DNA of 64,000 bases from Pseudemcibacter aquimaris (lineage in GTDB: Bacteria; Pseudomonadota; Alphaproteobacteria; Sphingomonadales; Emcibacteraceae), in NCBI RefSeq assembly GCF_028869115.1, contig NZ_CP079800.1:806001-870000 (forward strand). Direction: 5' to 3'. Made by a program: the position numbers and the translations under genes. Positions 45,416-53,157 of this stretch are shown piece after piece; within the stretch, counting starts at the first letter, position 1; every line of letters starts with the position of its first letter. Below the pieces are notes generated by a model. It saw only the letters and a list, made by a program, of their open reading frames with translations, had not been told where the DNA came from and made no database searches.

Positions 45416-45910
45416 ATGCGTTGGTCGAAACTTAAGAAACGAATAGAAGATAACTTTGCCGAAAACATTAAGTCACGCATTTCCATTCACAGCACTGCTT
45501 ATGGAAACTGTTCATGTGGACATGCTTGGTTGACATTAGACGGAAAAGTCATTGCAAATTTTTGTACCAGAGCTTTCTTTAATAGATATCCAATGGGATA
45601 TGGCAGAGGTGAAATGAAATTAGATAACAAGAAAACTAATAAGTACAAAGATCAATTTGTTGAGTATGGAGAAATGTCGCGTCAGAATTTTTACTTAGCT
45701 TGTTGGGAATATATTCACAAAATGGGGCTTGATGAAGCTTTGGATTCAGAAAATTGTTTAATACAATCTTTGGCCGTCCTAGATAAAAGGTTGGGTAAGA
45801 AACGCATGAATAATCTGAAAAAAGCAAACTTGCACCGGCTTGCAAGAAAATTATTGCTTATTCGATTTAATAAAGATGACCTTGCTGTCTGCCTAAATCA
45901 AATCCAGTGA
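45416..45910 (+). CDS. SF0329-like small protein, third gene of the rtcB-prfH operon
   Basis: 164-aa soluble protein with its own strong SD (ggaaaggag). The N-terminus MRWSKLKKRIEDNFAENIKSR, cut here at its key positions Arg2-Trp3-Ser4-Lys5-Leu6, and LTLDGKVIANFCTRAFF resemble the uncharacterised SF0329 family as I remember it. A CSCGHAW cluster near 35 and basic C-terminus (LKKANLHRLARKLLLIR) are seen. Function unknown. Co-transcription with rtcB and prfH suggests a link to rRNA damage. The 3' end overlaps radC by 18 bp. Confidence 0.6.
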   Translation: MRWSKLKKRIEDNFAENIKSRISIHSTAYGNCSCGHAWLTLDGKVIANFCTRAFFNRYPMGYGRGEMKLDNKKTNKYKDQFVEYGEMSRQNFYLACWEYIHKMGLDEALDSENCLIQSLAVLDKRLGKKRMNNLKKANLHRLARKLLLIRFNKDDLAVCLNQIQ

Positions 45911-46570
45911 CTTGAAACTGCTATGGCCGCCTTTGGAAATGATAAGGTGGTCATGCAGTATGACGCCGAGTTGTTTGCCGGCTTCCATGATTTTTTTGGT
46001 CATTTCGATGTCTTCACGGCTTGGGGTAGGGTCGCCACTTGGGTGGTTATGAACAAGGATGATGGCAGTGGAACCGAGTTCCAGTGCTTTTTTGATGATT
46101 TCACGTGGGTATACCGGAGTGTGGTCAATGGTGCCTTCCTGCATTTTAACGTCCGCAATCAAACGGTTTTTACGGTCAAGAAACAGAACACGGAACTGTT
46201 CATTTTTCTTATAGGCCATTTCAGATGAGCAATAATTAATAAGGGCCTGCCAGTTACTGAGAACCGGTTTTTCAAGTACTTTACTTTGTGCAAGTTTTTG
46301 TGAGCTGGCCTCGACAATTTTTAATGTGGTGACCACGTTGTCACCAACACCGGAAATTTCCTTTAATCGTTCTGGTGGTGCGCTGATTACTTCGGCGTAA
46401 TTCCCAAATTCAGCGAGCAATGTTTTTGCAAGTGGCTTAACATCACGGCGTGGGATCGCCAGCATTAATGCCAGCTCAAGTAATTCATATTCAGCAAGTG
46501 CGTTTGCGCCCCCTTTGCGGAAGCGCTCTTTAAGTCTTTCTCTATGTCCTAGACGGTGATCATCAGACAT
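45893..46570 (-). CDS. radC: RadC-family JAB/MPN+ protein
   Basis: 225 aa from the ATG at 46570 (MSDDHRLGHRERL). N-terminal helix-hairpin-helix (LKEISGVGDNVV) and C-terminal JAMM metalloprotease-like domain with VHNHPSGDPTPSREDI. Despite the old name it is not a proven repair protein; role unknown. Start lies 8 bp inside map; map-radC pairing is common in alphaproteobacteria. Confidence 0.93.
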   Translation of the reverse strand: MSDDHRLGHRERLKERFRKGGANALAEYELLELALMLAIPRRDVKPLAKTLLAEFGNYAEVISAPPERLKEISGVGDNVVTTLKIVEASSQKLAQSKVLEKPVLSNWQALINYCSSEMAYKKNEQFRVLFLDRKNRLIADVKMQEGTIDHTPVYPREIIKKALELGSTAIILVHNHPSGDPTPSREDIEMTKKIMEAGKQLGVILHDHLIISKGGHSSFKSLDLI

Positions 46571-47384
46571 AGGGCGGTTTTGTGTGTCCCTCTGGTGATA
46601 GCGTGAATACCTCAACGCCGTCAGCGGTCACCCCCATGCTGTGTTCAAATTGTGCGGATAGTGATTTATCACGTGTTACCGCGGTCCAGTCATCAGATAG
46701 AACCTTTACTTCCTTGGTACCAAGGTTGATCATTGGCTCAATGGTAAAGAACATGCCTTCTTTAATCACGGCACCTTCGCCCTTACGGCCATAATGAAGG
46801 ACATTCGGGCTATCATGGAAAATACGGCCCAGACCGTGGCCACAAAAGACCTCAACCACGCTGCAACGTTGGCTGTGGGCATATTCCTGAATGGCGTAAC
46901 CGATATCACCCATTGTATTTCCGGGCTTAACCTGTTCAATACCGCGCATAAGACATTCATATGTGATGTCGACAAGGCGTTTTGCCTTTACGCTTGGTGG
47001 TCCGACATAAAACATGCGGCTTGTATCGCCGTACCAGCCATCCACAATCACGGTAACATCAATGTTAATGATATCACCTTTTTTAAGTTTCTTTGGTCCC
47101 GGAATACCGTGACAAACCACATGGTTGATGGATGTACAAATTGATTTTGGGAAACCGTTATAATTTAGTGGTGCGCTTATGGCGCCGTGATCCGCCACAA
47201 AATCGGCGCATATTTTATCAAGTTTGTCAGTCGTTACACCCGGCACAACATGTGGCGTAATCATGTCCAATGTACGCGCGGCTAAATTACCAGCTTTACG
47301 CATGCCATCAAAATCGGCAGGGTCGTGTAATTTAATCGCGCTGGTTGCTTCAACCGGTGCATCTGATGCTTTTATATATCTCAT
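46563..47384 (-). CDS. map: methionine aminopeptidase, type I
   Basis: Removes N-terminal Met from nascent proteins. 273 aa. Metal ligands are seen in order: Asp pair in INIDVTVIVDGWYGDTSR, His in GHGLGRIFHDSPNV, Glu in FTIEPMIN and Glu in FEHSMGVT. Start overlaps the sfsA stop by 4 bp and its end overlaps radC by 8 bp: a tightly packed sfsA-map-radC operon. Confidence 0.96.
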   Translation of the reverse strand: MRYIKASDAPVEATSAIKLHDPADFDGMRKAGNLAARTLDMITPHVVPGVTTDKLDKICADFVADHGAISAPLNYNGFPKSICTSINHVVCHGIPGPKKLKKGDIINIDVTVIVDGWYGDTSRMFYVGPPSVKAKRLVDITYECLMRGIEQVKPGNTMGDIGYAIQEYAHSQRCSVVEVFCGHGLGRIFHDSPNVLHYGRKGEGAVIKEGMFFTIEPMINLGTKEVKVLSDDWTAVTRDKSLSAQFEHSMGVTADGVEVFTLSPEGHTKPPYV

Positions 47385-48094
47385 TCTTTATCCATTATCG
47401 GGATGCTATGATCCACTTCAATACCCTGTGGTGTTACATTGCTGATATAACAATATGCCTCAACACCATTTTCTTTTGCCATTTTTAACGCATCTGCATA
47501 AGCGGGGTCAATGTCTGATGCAATTTTGAATGTTTTGATGTCACTGCGTTGGGCGAGATATAACATCACACTACGTGCACCTTCATCCACCATATTGCTT
47601 AATTCATTGAGATGTTTTGTACCGCGGCTTGTGACGGCATCGGGAAATTCACCAAGTTCTGCTTCGCGGCTTAGGGTTACGCTTTTGACCTCAACATAAC
47701 AATCCGGTTTGCCGTCTTTATGTCCGCTTAAGAAAATATCGATGCGGCTGTTTTCGCCGTATTTCATTTCACGGCGTAGATTTTCGTATCCCTGAAGTTC
47801 CTTGATGGTTCCGTCAAGAATGGCTTCTTCCACCAGCTTGTTTGGATGGGATGTGTTAATGCCGACCATGGCACCAGCCACTTTAACGATTTCCCATTTA
47901 TAAGAAAGTTTCGCTTTAGGGTTCGTTGCGGGGGATAACCAGACTTCGTTGCCTTCGTCTTTTAAGGAAAGCATAGAGCCACTATTGGCGCAGTGGGCGG
48001 TTACCACCTCGCCACTGTCCAGTTTTACATCAGCAAGGAAACGTTTGTATCTTTTAATTAACGTTCCATGGAAAAGTTCGTGTTCAAATTTCAT
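47381..48094 (-). CDS. sfsA: DNA/RNA nuclease SfsA family protein
   Basis: 237 aa. SfsA was first named for sugar fermentation stimulation; related proteins have nuclease-like folds. Motifs: GTLIKRYKRFLADVKLDSGE, AHCANSGSML, and the nuclease-like SRIDIFLSG..DCYVEVKSVTL with RDSDPAYADAL-type ending (IASDIDPAYADALKMA). First gene of the operon with map and radC, the standard alphaproteobacterial order. Confidence 0.92.
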   Translation of the reverse strand: MKFEHELFHGTLIKRYKRFLADVKLDSGEVVTAHCANSGSMLSLKDEGNEVWLSPATNPKAKLSYKWEIVKVAGAMVGINTSHPNKLVEEAILDGTIKELQGYENLRREMKYGENSRIDIFLSGHKDGKPDCYVEVKSVTLSREAELGEFPDAVTSRGTKHLNELSNMVDEGARSVMLYLAQRSDIKTFKIASDIDPAYADALKMAKENGVEAYCYISNVTPQGIEVDHSIPIMDKE

Positions 48095-48146
48095 AAGTTA
48101 GGATATAGTCCTATTTTCAATGATATTCAATTGTGATGACATAAGA

Positions 48147-48902
48147 ATGGTAAAAAAAGTAAAAGCAGCACTCATCATTATCGGTGACGAAATCTTATCA
48201 GGAAGAACCCATGACGCCAATTTGAACTATTTGGCAAAATGGGCTGGGGGAATGGGGATTGTTCTGGATGAAGTTCGTGTTATCCCTGATATTGCGGAAC
48301 GTATTCAAGTGGCCGTTAATGAATGCCGAAATACGTTTGATTATGTTTTTACCACAGGTGGTATCGGGCCGACCCATGATGACATTACATCTGAAAATGT
48401 GGCGCGCGCATTCGGTGTGGACCTCCTTTTACATGATGAGGCAAGAGGATTGCTTGAAGAAAGTTTGGGGACAAAAGATTTAAGCGAAGCGCGTCTTAGA
48501 ATGGCGATGATTCCAGATGGTGCGGAACTGATTAAAAATCCGGTTAGCGGTGCCCCAGGTTTTATGCTTGGCAATGTATTTGTTCTTGCGGGCATTCCGG
48601 TCGTCATGCAGAGCATGTTACTTGATGTTGAAAATAAAGTTTCCGGTGGGTCAAAGGTTGTTTCAAAATCCATTCATGTATTCGAAGGGGAAAGTCATTT
48701 TGCGGCAATCCTGACGGAAGTCGAAGATACATTTGAGCACTTAACCATCGGCAGTTACCCATTTTATAAAGCGGGTAGTTATGGTGCAAGTTTCGTTGTG
48801 CGTTCCCCCATTGAAAATGATGTTGATAAGGCGATTGAATTGCTAGGCCAAAAGATTAAAGACCGTGGTTCTGAATTCTTTGACGGGGAAGCACCGGAAT
48901 AA
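48147..48902 (+). CDS. CinA-like molybdopterin-binding domain protein
   Basis: 251 aa from the ATG at 48147. MoCF/CinA N-terminal type domain with ALIIIGDEILSGRTHDANLNY and TTGGIGPTHDDITSENVARAF. It lacks the C-terminal nicotinamide-nucleotide amidase domain of full CinA. Often annotated competence/damage-inducible protein A; actual role in alphaproteobacteria is unknown. Divergent from sfsA across about 50 bp. Confidence 0.88.
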   Translation: MVKKVKAALIIIGDEILSGRTHDANLNYLAKWAGGMGIVLDEVRVIPDIAERIQVAVNECRNTFDYVFTTGGIGPTHDDITSENVARAFGVDLLLHDEARGLLEESLGTKDLSEARLRMAMIPDGAELIKNPVSGAPGFMLGNVFVLAGIPVVMQSMLLDVENKVSGGSKVVSKSIHVFEGESHFAAILTEVEDTFEHLTIGSYPFYKAGSYGASFVVRSPIENDVDKAIELLGQKIKDRGSEFFDGEAPE

Positions 48903-48903
48903 G

Positions 48904-48930
48904 AGAATCACATAGAATCAATTAGAATCA
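48904..48930. repeat. three phased agaatca repeats containing GANTC sites
   Basis: agaatca occurs at 48904, 48914 and 48924, an exact 10-bp period. Each copy contains GAATC, a GANTC site (48905, 48915, 48925), the target of the cell-cycle methyltransferase CcrM of alphaproteobacteria. They begin 2 bp after the CinA-like stop codon. Regulatory meaning is inferred. Confidence 0.6.
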
Positions 48931-49071
48931 CTTTAAATGATAAAAATGGCAGTTTTCTGCGAATTTTATAATTTTTGTTAAAAAAAATGAAAAAAAGTGA
49001 AAACTGATGGTTCCATTCCTTAAAAGAATATGGCATACCCTCTTATCGATTTACCAATCACGTTTCAATGT

Positions 49072-49158
49072 GCGCTCGTGGTGAAATTGGTAAACACAGC
49101 AGACTTAAAATCTGCCGCCCTCACGGGCTTGCCGGTTCAAGTCCGGCCGAGCGCACCA
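49072..49158 (+). tRNA. tRNA-Leu (anticodon UAA)
   Basis: 87 nt with encoded CCA and a long class II variable arm (gccgccctcacgggcttgc region). Acceptor gcgctcg (49072-49078) pairs with cgagcgc (49148-49154); anticodon loop cttaaaa gives TAA; T arm ccggttcaagtccgg. Solitary tRNA in the 610-bp gap between the CinA-like and DUF2336 genes. Confidence 0.96.
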
Positions 49159-49511
49159 CCTCTTCCAAGCCATTAAAAATAAATAGATTTTTATCCATCT
49201 TCGAAATCAATTTTTAACCATTTATGGTTAATTTTAGTTCGTCTTTTTACAAGAGAGTTTGGTCTGTATTATAGAGCTGGAATTTATGGACGAAAAATGT
49301 GAGGTCAAAAAAAGACTTGCAATGCCAAAATTTATATCTAAAGTTTTAAATTAAGTGATATATTGAACTAACTGTAAAATAAGGATTTTTATATTTTATT
49401 AACCAAATCGTTTTAAACTTCGTAAGTTAAAAATATAAGAAAAATAAGAATAATAATAAGAAGAAATAAGTAAAATTGCAGTAAGCAATGTTACGAAAAT
49501 GTTGGAACGTT
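49159..49511. other. long AT-rich intergenic region before DUF2336 gene 1
   Basis: 353 bp, strongly AT-rich, ending in a purine tract (about 49436-49465). It holds the 18-bp palindrome at 49214-49231 and a 22-codon ORF at 49286-49354 with no good ribosome-binding site, probably not a gene. No terminator-like hairpin after the tRNA and no RNA gene was recognised. Confidence 0.6.
49214..49231. promoter_or_regulatory. perfect palindrome ttaaccat-tt-atggttaa
   Basis: Perfect 8-2-8 inverted repeat. Each arm, TTAACCAT, equals the half-site often bound by the alphaproteobacterial cell-cycle regulator CtrA, but the full CtrA consensus TTAA-N7-TTAA is not met (spacing is 10). Candidate operator for the downstream DUF2336-kinase unit. 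Confidence 0.4.
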
Positions 49512-50633
49512 ATGAGTGAAAATCTATCATCACAAAGCTTGTTAAAGCTTGCTATGGATAGCTCGAAGGGATCGAAAGATGCCCTGATGGAGAACATTAC
49601 AGATCTGTTTTTGTCCTCTAAAGGTCGCTTGAATGAGCATGAACGCGTTCTAATGAATGACATTATGGTCAAGCTTCTTAAAACCGTTGAAAAAACAATC
49701 AGAAAAAACCTTTCCAAAAAACTTGCAGAATCGGATGAGATTTCAATCGAGCTTGTCACCATGCTTGCCAATGACAATATTGAAATTGCGCAACCCGTTC
49801 TTGAAAAAAGTAAGCTACTTCGTGATGAAGATCTGATTGAAACAATTCGTAACCGCACGGATGCACATCGTCTTTCCATTGCTATACGTGAACATGTCAG
49901 TGAAAATGTATCAGGTGAACTGATTGAACATGGCAGTGAAGATGTGATCGAAGCGCTTATTCGCAATGAGAATGCAGAAATTTCACAAGCTTCACTGGAT
50001 TATTTGGTGCAGGAATCACGTTCAGTGGACCGCTTCCAAGAACCGCTTGTAAATCGAAATGATCTGTCATTTGAAATGGCCCACAAAATGTATTGGTGGG
50101 TGACAGCAGCGCTGCGTCGGAAAATCGTTGAAGATTTTGATGTCGATCCAAATTTGCTTGATGATGCACTGGAAAGTGCAACAAAAGAAATTATCGCGAA
50201 CCATAACGAAGAGGATGGCGTTATGCAAAAAGCGATATTGCTTGTTCGTACTATGAATAACCAAAGAAGGCTGAATTTTGATTTTGTTGTCACATCATTA
50301 AGACAGCAAAAAATAAATGTGGCTGTTGCTGCTCTCGCGGAAATGAGCGGCCTTGGGGTAAAGATTATCTGGCGCGTGATAAGGGAAAAAAATGACGAGG
50401 GTCTCGCTGTGATTTCACGTGCCATCGGGTTAGAAAAATCGCAGTTTTCATCAATGTTTTTGTTAATCTTGCAGGTGAATAGTGGGCCAAAGGCAAGATC
50501 GACATCAATATTGAATACGATGCTAAGTTTGTATGATAGGATTAAACCTGCAAATGCACGTGCCGCAGTGAAGTATTGGCAACGTGATTATCATTTTCAG
50601 GAAGCACAATTGTTATTACAGGATGCATGTTAG
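49512..50633 (+). CDS. DUF2336 protein 1
   Basis: 373-aa soluble, all-helical, acidic protein of the alphaproteobacterial DUF2336 family; function unknown. ATG at 49512 (MSENLSSQSLL). The N-terminal 230 residues look like HEAT-type repeats: IRKNLSKKLAESDEIS, ELVTMLANDNIEIAQPVLE, LVQESRSVDRFQEPLVNR. Close paralogue of DUF2336 protein 2 (53158-54273) over its whole length. Followed 34 bp later by the histidine kinase, so the two probably act together. Confidence 0.8.
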   Translation: MSENLSSQSLLKLAMDSSKGSKDALMENITDLFLSSKGRLNEHERVLMNDIMVKLLKTVEKTIRKNLSKKLAESDEISIELVTMLANDNIEIAQPVLEKSKLLRDEDLIETIRNRTDAHRLSIAIREHVSENVSGELIEHGSEDVIEALIRNENAEISQASLDYLVQESRSVDRFQEPLVNRNDLSFEMAHKMYWWVTAALRRKIVEDFDVDPNLLDDALESATKEIIANHNEEDGVMQKAILLVRTMNNQRRLNFDFVVTSLRQQKINVAVAALAEMSGLGVKIIWRVIREKNDEGLAVISRAIGLEKSQFSSMFLLILQVNSGPKARSTSILNTMLSLYDRIKPANARAAVKYWQRDYHFQEAQLLLQDAC

Positions 50634-50667
50634 GGTGCATCACACATTACTGGGATAGGATAGTAAA

Positions 50668-52341
50668 GTGGGAAAGAAAAATAATATAACAAATCAAACG
50701 ATTATCCCATTGGAAATCGTTGAAAAGCTGAGGGCAGAAAAGCTTGTCAAAACTCAATTAGAGAAGAGTGACAATCCGACTGTTAAAGATCAGATTCACA
50801 TGCTTCTTTCTAAAATGAAGTTTGATGAAAATGTTCCTCTTTATGTTTCAACAATTAATGGTGAACTTGTTTATGTTAATGATGGATATCGCGCTCTTGT
50901 CAGCGACAGCGAATCTATCAGCGGCATCGTTCACAATTCGCGTGGTGAATATTCACTACCTGGAAGCCTACTATCCATTTTAAATGAAGTACAATTAACC
51001 CGCAGCAGCGTTACCGTTGAAGAGACTATCCATCTTCACGGCAGCAATCATCAATATCGTTCTCGTCATTTTCCTATCTGTGACGACCAAGGATATGTGA
51101 TTGCCATTGGCGGTACTTATACGGATTGTACGGATCAATACCGTGCGACACAGACAGAAGAATTAAGCGGTAATGATCAACGTTACCGCGATTTCGCACG
51201 TGCAACGTCGGACTGGTATTGGGAAGTTGATAAATCATTTAATCTGACTTATTTATCAAATCGTTTCACTGCACTAACGGGTGTTCCATCATTCTTGATG
51301 ATGGGTAAACAGCTTAGTGAGTTGGGAACACTTCTTGATGGCTTTGATGGAAAAATAGTTGATGAAACAGCATTTATGAACAAAAATGCGCCGTTTCGTG
51401 ATCAGCTGTTGGTGATTAAGGATCAGGACGATGAAGATGTTTATGTTTACTTAAGTGGTGTGCCGCTTTTTGACGTAAAAAGTGGCGAATTCCAAGGTTT
51501 CCGAGGTGCCGGTACAGATGTGACGGAAAACCGTAAAGCAAAGATTGAAGCAGAGACCGTTCAGGAAACATTGATTGATACGCTTCATGAATTAAAAGGT
51601 AAGCGTGCGCAACTTGATGTGGCAACGAAACAGGCGGAAGAAGCCATCGAAGCAAAAGGCGATTTCCTTGCGGCGATGAGTCATGAGCTAAGAACGCCGC
51701 TTAATGCGATTATTGGTTTTGCTGAAACCATGACCATGCAGGCGTTTGGTGAACTTAACGATCAATATATTTCATATAGTAATGACATTATGAATGCGGG
51801 TCGTCACCTGCTACACCTTATCAATGATATTCTGGATGTTGCGGTTCTTGAAAGCGGCAAAATTCAGCTTGAGACAGAAGATGTGTCATTAAATGATGTT
51901 ATTAATGGTGCCCGTAATATGGTCGCGATTAAGGCGGAAAGCAAAGAAATTGATATTAGTGAAGTTTCACTGAATGAAGAAGTTGATATCTGTGTTGATG
52001 CACGTCGTGTTACACAAATTTTCGTAAACCTTCTAAGTAACGCCGTGAAATTCACACCAGAAGGTGGTTCGGTTGGTGTTAAAACGCGCGTCTTTGAAGA
52101 AGGAATCATCGGCGTAACAGTATGGGATACCGGTATTGGTATTGCCCCGGATCAACAAGAACTTGTTTTTGAGAAATTCCATCAGGACCGCGGTCATATT
52201 TATGCCCGTAAGGAAGAAGGAACCGGTCTAGGACTTCATATTTCAAAACATCTAGCCAAACAGATGGGTGGTGACGTCGTTCTGAAAAGTAAAGTCGGCG
52301 AGGGATCAGAATTTACCGTTCTGCTTCCGCTTTCAAGATAA
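50668..52341 (+). CDS. soluble PAS histidine kinase
   Basis: Two-component sensor kinase, 557 aa, GTG start. No membrane helix. Two PAS-like domains (about 48-150 and 168-295), a coiled-coil (about 296-333), HisKA with phospho-His339 (SHELRTPLNAIIGFAE) and HATPase with N-box Asn458 (LLSNAVKFTPEGG), DTGIGI and GTGLGLHISK. The catalytic half resembles the PleC/DivJ group of cell-cycle kinases. No response regulator gene is next to it, so the partner is encoded elsewhere. Likely co-transcribed with DUF2336 protein 1. Confidence 0.9.
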   Translation: MGKKNNITNQTIIPLEIVEKLRAEKLVKTQLEKSDNPTVKDQIHMLLSKMKFDENVPLYVSTINGELVYVNDGYRALVSDSESISGIVHNSRGEYSLPGSLLSILNEVQLTRSSVTVEETIHLHGSNHQYRSRHFPICDDQGYVIAIGGTYTDCTDQYRATQTEELSGNDQRYRDFARATSDWYWEVDKSFNLTYLSNRFTALTGVPSFLMMGKQLSELGTLLDGFDGKIVDETAFMNKNAPFRDQLLVIKDQDDEDVYVYLSGVPLFDVKSGEFQGFRGAGTDVTENRKAKIEAETVQETLIDTLHELKGKRAQLDVATKQAEEAIEAKGDFLAAMSHELRTPLNAIIGFAETMTMQAFGELNDQYISYSNDIMNAGRHLLHLINDILDVAVLESGKIQLETEDVSLNDVINGARNMVAIKAESKEIDISEVSLNEEVDICVDARRVTQIFVNLLSNAVKFTPEGGSVGVKTRVFEEGIIGVTVWDTGIGIAPDQQELVFEKFHQDRGHIYARKEEGTGLGLHISKHLAKQMGGDVVLKSKVGEGSEFTVLLPLSR

Positions 52342-52354
52342 GATATAAACTTTT

Positions 52355-53128
52355 TTAGCTGATAAATTGTTCGTTTAAGATACGCTCTTCAAGCGTATGT
52401 TCACGGTCGAATAATAATGTTTTGGTGTATGAATTATCCTGTTCAATTGAAACGGACATAACATTACGTACTTCAATGGTATCAGCAACCGCACTAACCG
52501 GGCGTTTCGCAGGGTCACTAATTTCAAATTTAATTTTTGCGGCTTGCGATAATAGCGCACCACGCCATCTGCGCGGTCTAAAGGCGCTGATCGGTGTAAG
52601 TGCCAGGATATTTGCATGCATCGGGATAATCGGACCGTGCGCCGATAGGTTATAGGCTGTACTGCCAGCCGGGGTCGATATCAAAACGCCATCACAAACT
52701 AGCTCTTCTAATCTTAATTTTCCATCAATATAGATTTTGACCTTGGCCGCTTGCCTTGTTTCACGAAGTAAGGATACCTCGTTAAAAGCAATTGCTTCGA
52801 AATCCTGGCCTTCCATCGTTGTCGTCTGCATTTTAAGCGGATGAAGTTGAAACGGCATAGCCTTTTCAATGCGTTCAATCAGGTTTTCTGGGTGATATTC
52901 GTTGAGAAGAAAGCCAACCGTACCCAAATTCATTCCAAAAATAGGTTTATTAACATTTATGATTTCATGAAATAAATGCAGCATATATCCATCACCGCCA
53001 AGGGCGACGATTGCATCCGCTTCTTCAACAGAAACAAATGAATATAACTTTCTAAGCTCTTCGGCTGATTTTTCCGCCTCTTCGCTATGGCTATTCACAA
53101 GCGCGAGCTTTAAGTCTTTATTCGACAT
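52355..53128 (-). CDS. nadK: NAD kinase
   Basis: Phosphorylates NAD to NADP. 257 aa. The ATP-NAD kinase GGDG motif is at 44-47 (ALGGDGYMLHLFHE) and the NAD-binding STPAGSTAYNLSAHGP near 149-164. Convergent with the histidine kinase, 13 bp apart, no clear terminator. In the same orientation as DUF2336 protein 2, 29 bp downstream of it. Confidence 0.95.
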   Translation of the reverse strand: MSNKDLKLALVNSHSEEAEKSAEELRKLYSFVSVEEADAIVALGGDGYMLHLFHEIINVNKPIFGMNLGTVGFLLNEYHPENLIERIEKAMPFQLHPLKMQTTTMEGQDFEAIAFNEVSLLRETRQAAKVKIYIDGKLRLEELVCDGVLISTPAGSTAYNLSAHGPIIPMHANILALTPISAFRPRRWRGALLSQAAKIKFEISDPAKRPVSAVADTIEVRNVMSVSIEQDNSYTKTLLFDREHTLEERILNEQFIS

Positions 53129-53157
53129 GGATATTGCCTATTAATAATTAAACAGGC

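Noticed and set aside
45898-45909. Possible att repeat: tcaaatccagt at the end of the SF0329-like gene versus tcgaatccagt in tRNA-Pro
   Set aside because: Only 10 of 11 bases match and the copy lies within coding sequence of two genes; no integrase is present. Too weak to call an integration site.
49286-49354. 22-codon ORF after tRNA-Leu
   Set aside because: No convincing ribosome-binding site, AT-rich surroundings and no recognisable product.
49427-49966. Minus-strand 179-codon frame opposite DUF2336 gene 1
   Set aside because: Serine-rich antisense translation of a conserved coding region; typical shadow frame.
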